DNA from: an uncultured Bacteroidales bacterium
GTDB lineage: Bacteria > Bacteroidota > Bacteroidia > Bacteroidales > P3
DNA: 64,000 bases
Assembly (NCBI GenBank): GCA_900316055.1
Contig: ONBK01000007.1
Location: 1-64,000 of the forward strand
Reading direction: 5' to 3'
The notes beneath the pieces are model-generated. The model saw only the letters and a list, made by a program, of their open reading frames with translations. It was not told where the DNA came from and ran no database searches. Both the position numbers and the translations under genes were made by a program. Below are positions 60,826 to 64,000 of this stretch, piece by piece; position 1 is the stretch's first letter, and each line of letters begins with the position of its first letter.

Positions 60826-61877
60826 CTCCAAAAGAACTCGGATATTTCATGCCCGCCGAATGGGCAAAGCACGAGGCCACCTGGCTCACTTATCCCAAGA
60901 ACCCCGACTCCTGGCCCGGAAAGATAGAGACCATCTATCCCTCCTATCATCTCTTTGTCAAGACACTGGCGGAGTGCGAGATGGTGCATATCAATGTAGA
61001 TGATAACACCATGTTACAGCACGTCAAGAAGGAACTCGAGGCCATCGGGACTAACATGCAGAACATTACCCTGCATCTCATTGCCAGCAATGATGCCTGG
61101 TGCCGTGATCACGGCCCCGCCTTCCTACTTAACCATAATAATAGCAATCGGGCAATTGTCAACTGGAATCACAATGCCTGGGGTGGCAAGTACCCCTATG
61201 AGCTTGATACCCAAGTGCCCGTACGAATCCACGAATATTTAGTGGAAAGTAAAAAGTGGAAAGCGGAAAGTCTGTTCACTCCCAACATAGTGATGGAGGG
61301 TGGAAGCATTGACGTCAACGGCTGTGGCGACCTCCTCACCACCACCTCGTGCCTCCTCAACCCCAACCGCAATCCGCAACTCAATCAGGATCAGATAGAG
61401 AACTACCTTCGAGACTACTACGGTGTGGAAAATATCATCTGGTTGGGCGACGGCATTGTGGGCGATGACACCGACGGCCATGTCGACGACCTCTCGCGCT
61501 TTGTCGCGCCCGACACCATCGTTACCGTCGTCGAAGAAGATGCCTGGGACGAGAACTATGAGCCCCTGCAGAAGAATCTTCGAATGCTCAACCGTTGCCG
61601 CCTCGCCAACGGCAAACAACCCACCATTGTTGAACTTCCCATGCCCGACATCGTCTTCTATGACAACCAGCGCCTCCCGGCTTCCTACGCCAACTTCTAC
61701 ATTGCCAATGGAAAGGTCATTTTTCCCACCTATCGTTGCCTCGCCGACAATCAGGCCGCCTACATCCTCGAAGCCCTCTTCCCCGACCGCGAAATCATCG
61801 GCATCGACTCCACTGATATCATTTGGGGTCTCGGCTCTTTCCATTGCCTTTCGCAGCAAATGCCGTCTATCAGTTAA
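60822..61877 (+). CDS. aguA: Agmatine deiminase
   Basis: This enzyme converts agmatine to N-carbamoylputrescine and ammonia. The 351-residue protein is of normal size, with AMPAEWxxHxxTWLxWP-like FMPAEWAKHEATWLTYP, RDHGPAFL, VMEGGSIDVNG, GDDTDGHVDDLSRFV and the nucleophile Cys342 in FHCLSQQMP. Residues about 140-154 (VESKKWKAESLFTPN) are encoded by a heptamer array, lying just before the conserved VMEGGSI strand. With aguB it makes putrescine from agmatine; no arginine decarboxylase gene is nearby. Confidence 0.95.
   Translation: MTPKELGYFMPAEWAKHEATWLTYPKNPDSWPGKIETIYPSYHLFVKTLAECEMVHINVDDNTMLQHVKKELEAIGTNMQNITLHLIASNDAWCRDHGPAFLLNHNNSNRAIVNWNHNAWGGKYPYELDTQVPVRIHEYLVESKKWKAESLFTPNIVMEGGSIDVNGCGDLLTTTSCLLNPNRNPQLNQDQIENYLRDYYGVENIIWLGDGIVGDDTDGHVDDLSRFVAPDTIVTVVEEDAWDENYEPLQKNLRMLNRCRLANGKQPTIVELPMPDIVFYDNQRLPASYANFYIANGKVIFPTYRCLADNQAAYILEALFPDREIIGIDSTDIIWGLGSFHCLSQQMPSIS
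61241..61282. repeat. Heptamer element (AGTGGAA) in aguA
   Basis: AGTGGAA, AGTAAAA, AGTGGAA, AGCGGAA, AGTCTGT, TCACTCC in exact 7-bp register and in frame. Confidence 0.75.
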
Positions 61878-61903
61878 GAGATAATAGATAAGAGATAATA
61901 GTT
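61876..61903. repeat. AGATAAG/AGATAAT heptamers before the S41 protease gene
   Basis: AAGAGAT, AATAGAT, AAGAGAT and AATAGTT occur in 7-bp register between the aguA stop and the protease start. Confidence 0.6.
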
Positions 61904-63565
61904 ATGAAAAAACATTTGTCCTTTCACTTCCTTTCACTTCCTTTCACTCCTTGTCACTCCCTAATACTTCTTTCGCTCCTCACCTTTCACCTTTCACCTT
62001 TCACCTCAGTTTCCGCGCAGGCTCCCATCATCCCCGACACTCTCACCGCCGGGCAGGTACGTGTCGACGAGGTGATGAAACTCATCGACGGCAACTACAC
62101 CGAGGCTCCCGATATGGACAAGCTTTCCACCGAGGCTATCAACGCCATGTTCAAAGCCCTTGACCCCCACAGTACTTACATTCCCGCCAAGGATGTGGAG
62201 CGTGCAAACGAAGGTCTGCAGGGCAATTTCGAAGGCGTGGGCATCTCGTTCCAGATTGTTGAGGACACCATTGTTGTACAATCGGTCATCGCCGGCGGCC
62301 CCTCCGAGAAGGTAGGACTCGAGGTGGGCGACAAACTCATCCGCATCGACGGGGAGCCCGCCACGGGCGATAGCATCAACAACCAGTTTGTATTCAAGCA
62401 CCTGAGAGGTAAGAAGGGTACAGTCGTCACCCTCGACATCCAGCGACAAGGCTCCATCTACACCTTCGAAATCACGCGCGATAAGGTGCCTATCTATTCC
62501 ATTGACACCTGGTTTATGGCCGACGACACCATCGGCTACATTCGCCTCATCCGCTTTGCCCGTACCTCCGTCGACGAGTTTCGCAAAGCACTCTCATCCT
62601 TGCAGAAACAAGGCATGAAAGCCCTTATCCTCGACCTTCGCGGCAATACCGGCGGCTTCCTCGACATTGCCTACAATCTCGCCAACGAGTTTCTCGACCG
62701 CAACCAGCTCATAGTCTATCAGGAAGGTCGTCGCACACCGCGTCAGAATTACCGCTCCAACGGGCGTGGGAAATTCCGTGCTGAGCGCAAAGATGATAAA
62801 ATCACTGGAAACCGCCTCGTCGTCCTTATCGACGAAGGCTCTGCCTCTGCCTCCGAGATTGTCTCGGGAGCCGTGCAAGATTGGGACCGCGGTACCATCA
62901 TCGGTCGCCGCTCCTTCGGTAAAGGACTCGTACAGCGCATGTTTCAGCTCTCCGACGGCGGACAGATACGTCTCACCACCGCCCGCTACTACACCCCCTC
63001 GGGTCGCTGCATCCAGCGCCCCTACGACGCGGGATCCGATGCCTACCGGGACGATATTTCTGATCGTTACAAGCATGGTGAGCTCGTCAATGCCGACTCT
63101 ATCCATTTCGCTGATTCGCTGAAATACAAGACTGCTGGTGGCCGAACTGTCTATGGTGGTGGCGGCATCATGCCCGATATTTTCGTCCCCATGGACACCA
63201 TGCGCCTCTCCGACTATTTCATCTCGCTGCGTGGCAAAGGTCTACTCAACAGTGTGCCCCTGCAGTGGGCCGACAGCCACAGGAAAGACCCCGAGGTGAA
63301 GACCTTCGAACTCTTCCTGCAGCACTATGACAGCTTTGGCCTCGACAAGATTCTTGCCGATGCTGCCATCGAGAAAGGCGTGGTGCGAGACACAGAGAAA
63401 GAGGCGCAAGAACCTGAACGCACGAAACATAGCGATAACTATCTACGTATGATGCTCAAAGCCCAAGTCGCCAAAGACCTCTTCGGCATCGAGTACTACT
63501 ACAAGGTGATGAAGGATTCTGACGAGCCCTACCTCCGCGCCCTCGAAGAGCTCCGGAAGAGATAA
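61904..63565 (+). CDS. ctpA: S41 family C-terminal processing peptidase (CtpA/Tsp-like)
   Basis: This exported serine protease with PDZ domain trims or degrades envelope proteins. Of 553 residues the signal peptide is unusual: about residues 6-35 come from a 10-bp and a 7-bp array. A PDZ domain follows at about residues 95-180 (FEGVGISFQIVEDTIVVQSVIAGGPSEKVG). The S41 core has GSASASEIVSGAVQDW (about 312-327, catalytic serine) and RRSFGKGLVQ with Lys340 as general base, and GRCIQRPY. A C-terminal extension is helical. A rho-independent terminator lies just downstream. Confidence 0.93.
   Translation: MKKHLSFHFLSLPFTPCHSLILLSLLTFHLSPFTSVSAQAPIIPDTLTAGQVRVDEVMKLIDGNYTEAPDMDKLSTEAINAMFKALDPHSTYIPAKDVERANEGLQGNFEGVGISFQIVEDTIVVQSVIAGGPSEKVGLEVGDKLIRIDGEPATGDSINNQFVFKHLRGKKGTVVTLDIQRQGSIYTFEITRDKVPIYSIDTWFMADDTIGYIRLIRFARTSVDEFRKALSSLQKQGMKALILDLRGNTGGFLDIAYNLANEFLDRNQLIVYQEGRRTPRQNYRSNGRGKFRAERKDDKITGNRLVVLIDEGSASASEIVSGAVQDWDRGTIIGRRSFGKGLVQRMFQLSDGGQIRLTTARYYTPSGRCIQRPYDAGSDAYRDDISDRYKHGELVNADSIHFADSLKYKTAGGRTVYGGGGIMPDIFVPMDTMRLSDYFISLRGKGLLNSVPLQWADSHRKDPEVKTFELFLQHYDSFGLDKILADAAIEKGVVRDTEKEAQEPERTKHSDNYLRMMLKAQVAKDLFGIEYYYKVMKDSDEPYLRALEELRKR
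61921..62008. repeat. 10-bp (CTTTCACTTC) then 7-bp (CACCTTT) arrays in the S41 protease signal peptide
   Basis: CTTTCACTTC twice, CTTTCACTCC, TTGTCACTCC and CTAATACTTC in 10-bp register (61921-61970), then four CACCTTT-type heptamers (61981-62008). Both are in frame and encode most of the leader. Confidence 0.85.
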
Positions 63566-63597
63566 ATATGGTTTAGATCTTCATTTTGAGACTTTTC

Positions 63598-63635
63598 CGT
63601 TCCCTGTGCAATTTTTGAACAGGGAACGTTTTTTT
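63598..63635 (+). terminator. Rho-independent terminator after the S41 protease gene
   Basis: CGTTCCCTGT and ACAGGGAACG form a perfect 10-bp stem with an 11-base loop followed by seven T. Confidence 0.93.
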
Positions 63636-63689
63636 GTGTCCCCAAACCGTTTTTGTACAATCCACGAAATCACCACTTTGTAGTCTATA

Positions 63690-63770
63690 ACTCTTACTCA
63701 ACTCTTACTCTTCTCTTACTCCTCCCTTACCCACCTCTTACTTGGGTAGGAGAATATAAAGAGAAGAGTA
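63690..63770. repeat. 11-bp array (ACTCTTACTCA x5) with inverted arm
   Basis: Five units in exact 11-bp register (63690-63744), from ACTCTTACTCA to CCTCTTACTTG. The segment 63706-63732 is matched by an imperfect complement at 63744-63770, so it can fold into a stem of about 27 bp. Confidence 0.85.
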
Positions 63771-63838
63771 TGCTGATAGGTGTTTGTTTTCAGAGGGTAA
63801 GGGTTTCTATGGGACAGTTTTTTAAATAAATGTTAAAA

Positions 63839-63882
63839 GGCACTAGTTGGGCACTAGTTGATGTTAAGCTGATGGTAAAAGG
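63839..63882. repeat. 11-bp array (GGCACTAGTTG)
   Basis: GGCACTAGTTG twice exactly, then ATGTTAAGCTG and ATGGTAAAAGG in 11-bp register. Confidence 0.65.
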
Positions 63883-63912
63883 AGGGTTGAAAAAACTGTT
63901 TGGGAGATTTAT

Positions 63913-63943
63913 TTTGCTAGTTTGATTTTTATTCGTATTTTTG
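63913..63943 (+). promoter_or_regulatory. Promoter of a gene beyond the right edge
   Basis: TTTG at 63913-63916, 19 bases, then TATTTTTG at 63936-63943, a full Bacteroidota promoter. A hairpin (GCTTTCG, AGAG, CGAAAGC) follows at 63949-63966, so the transcript starts with a stem-loop. Confidence 0.8.
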
Positions 63944-64000
63944 CAGTCGCTTTCGAGAGCGAAAGCTGTAAGCAAGAAAAGCATTGCAATACTGTCCTTT

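Larger units (their letters stand above)
63566..64000. other. 435-bp terminal gap: terminator, two 11-bp arrays, promoter
   Basis: The gap holds the terminator (63598-63635), an inverted 11-bp array (63690-63770), another 11-bp array (63839-63882) and a full promoter (63913-63943). No gene is recognised; a gene downstream lies beyond the edge. Confidence 0.75.

Overview
The window comes from a member of the phylum Bacteroidota, most likely order Bacteroidales. The reasons are the gene families (DUF349 protein, GldB lipoprotein, long-form NusB, DUF2723 membrane protein, BspA-type leucine-rich repeat protein with a type IX secretion tail, bacterial alpha-2-macroglobulin, YbbR, DUF1573), promoters of the Bacteroidota form (TTTG, 19-21 bases, TAnnTTTG), and weak or absent Shine-Dalgarno sequences. 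Base composition looks near-balanced in coding DNA, apart from one clearly AT-rich gene at 19.7-21.2 kb. No tRNA, rRNA, CRISPR array, transposase, integrase or phage gene was recognised. The window is mostly housekeeping chromosome.

Layout. 0-1.2 kb: aspartase, cut by the left edge. 1.5-9.2 kb: a forward run with a redox-dead thioredoxin-fold protein, a large TPR protein, an outer-membrane beta-barrel and folC. 9.3-11.7 kb: queA-rarA on the minus strand. 11.9-14.1 kb: a forward cell-wall/division cluster (mltD-type transglycosylase, ftsB/divIC, NlpC/P60 lipoprotein). 14.1-19.4 kb: a minus-strand operon DUF349-GT90-gldB-diacylglycerol kinase-SUI1. 19.7-21.2 kb: the BspA/T9SS surface protein. 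21.6-30.9 kb: a long forward run leuS-nusB-DUF1573-yajC-ybbR-coaE-(GH3+beta-lactamase fusion)-DnaJ protein. 30.9-32.9 kb: nucleoside phosphorylase and a secreted Ser/Thr/Arg-rich protein on the minus strand. 33.2-40.7 kb: an OmpA-like protein and a 2006-residue alpha-2-macroglobulin. 41.0-48.4 kb: arginine deiminase, DUF2723 protein, a small helix-turn or ribbon-helix-helix-like protein, an isolated atpB, and pgk. 48.4-52.1 kb (minus): nitroreductase, lipoprotein, ABC-F ATPase, class A acid phosphatase. 52.4-58.3 kb: rluB-type pseudouridine synthase, two small genes, a tetrapyrrole-methylase-fold methyltransferase and a patatin (minus), then a DegQ-like protease and a MATE exporter. 58.5-63.6 kb: sufB, aguB, aguA and an S41 protease. 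The last 435 bp hold a terminator, two 11-bp-period arrays and a strong promoter for a gene beyond the edge.

The most unusual feature is a dispersed family of short-period repeats. About thirty arrays with unit lengths of 7, 8, 9, 10 or 11 bp lie between genes and also in frame inside genes: within leuS, twice in the ABC-F gene, folC, aguA, rluB, the DnaJ gene, five times in the alpha-2-macroglobulin, and in four signal peptides. The best examples are inverted: 3-7 units, then a core related to GCTGACGC, then 1-6 units of the complementary sense, with the core itself in register. The same units recur tens of kilobases apart (CTTTCACTCC in two signal peptides, CAATCAAG-type octamers at four loci, GTTTAAA heptamers at three). 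I do not recognise this as a named family. It resembles Rickettsia palindromic elements in its in-frame insertion and cyanobacterial short tandem repeats in its heptamer period.

Functionally the window covers translation (leuS, yciH, queA, rluB, ABC-F), replication repair (rarA), envelope building and turnover (transglycosylase, NlpC, GH3/beta-lactamase, GT90, GldB, DUF2723, patatin, proteases), polyamine synthesis from agmatine (aguA, aguB), arginine and aspartate breakdown (arcA, aspA), and energy metabolism (pgk, atpB). All calls come from reading the sequence and remembered family motifs; no database search was run.
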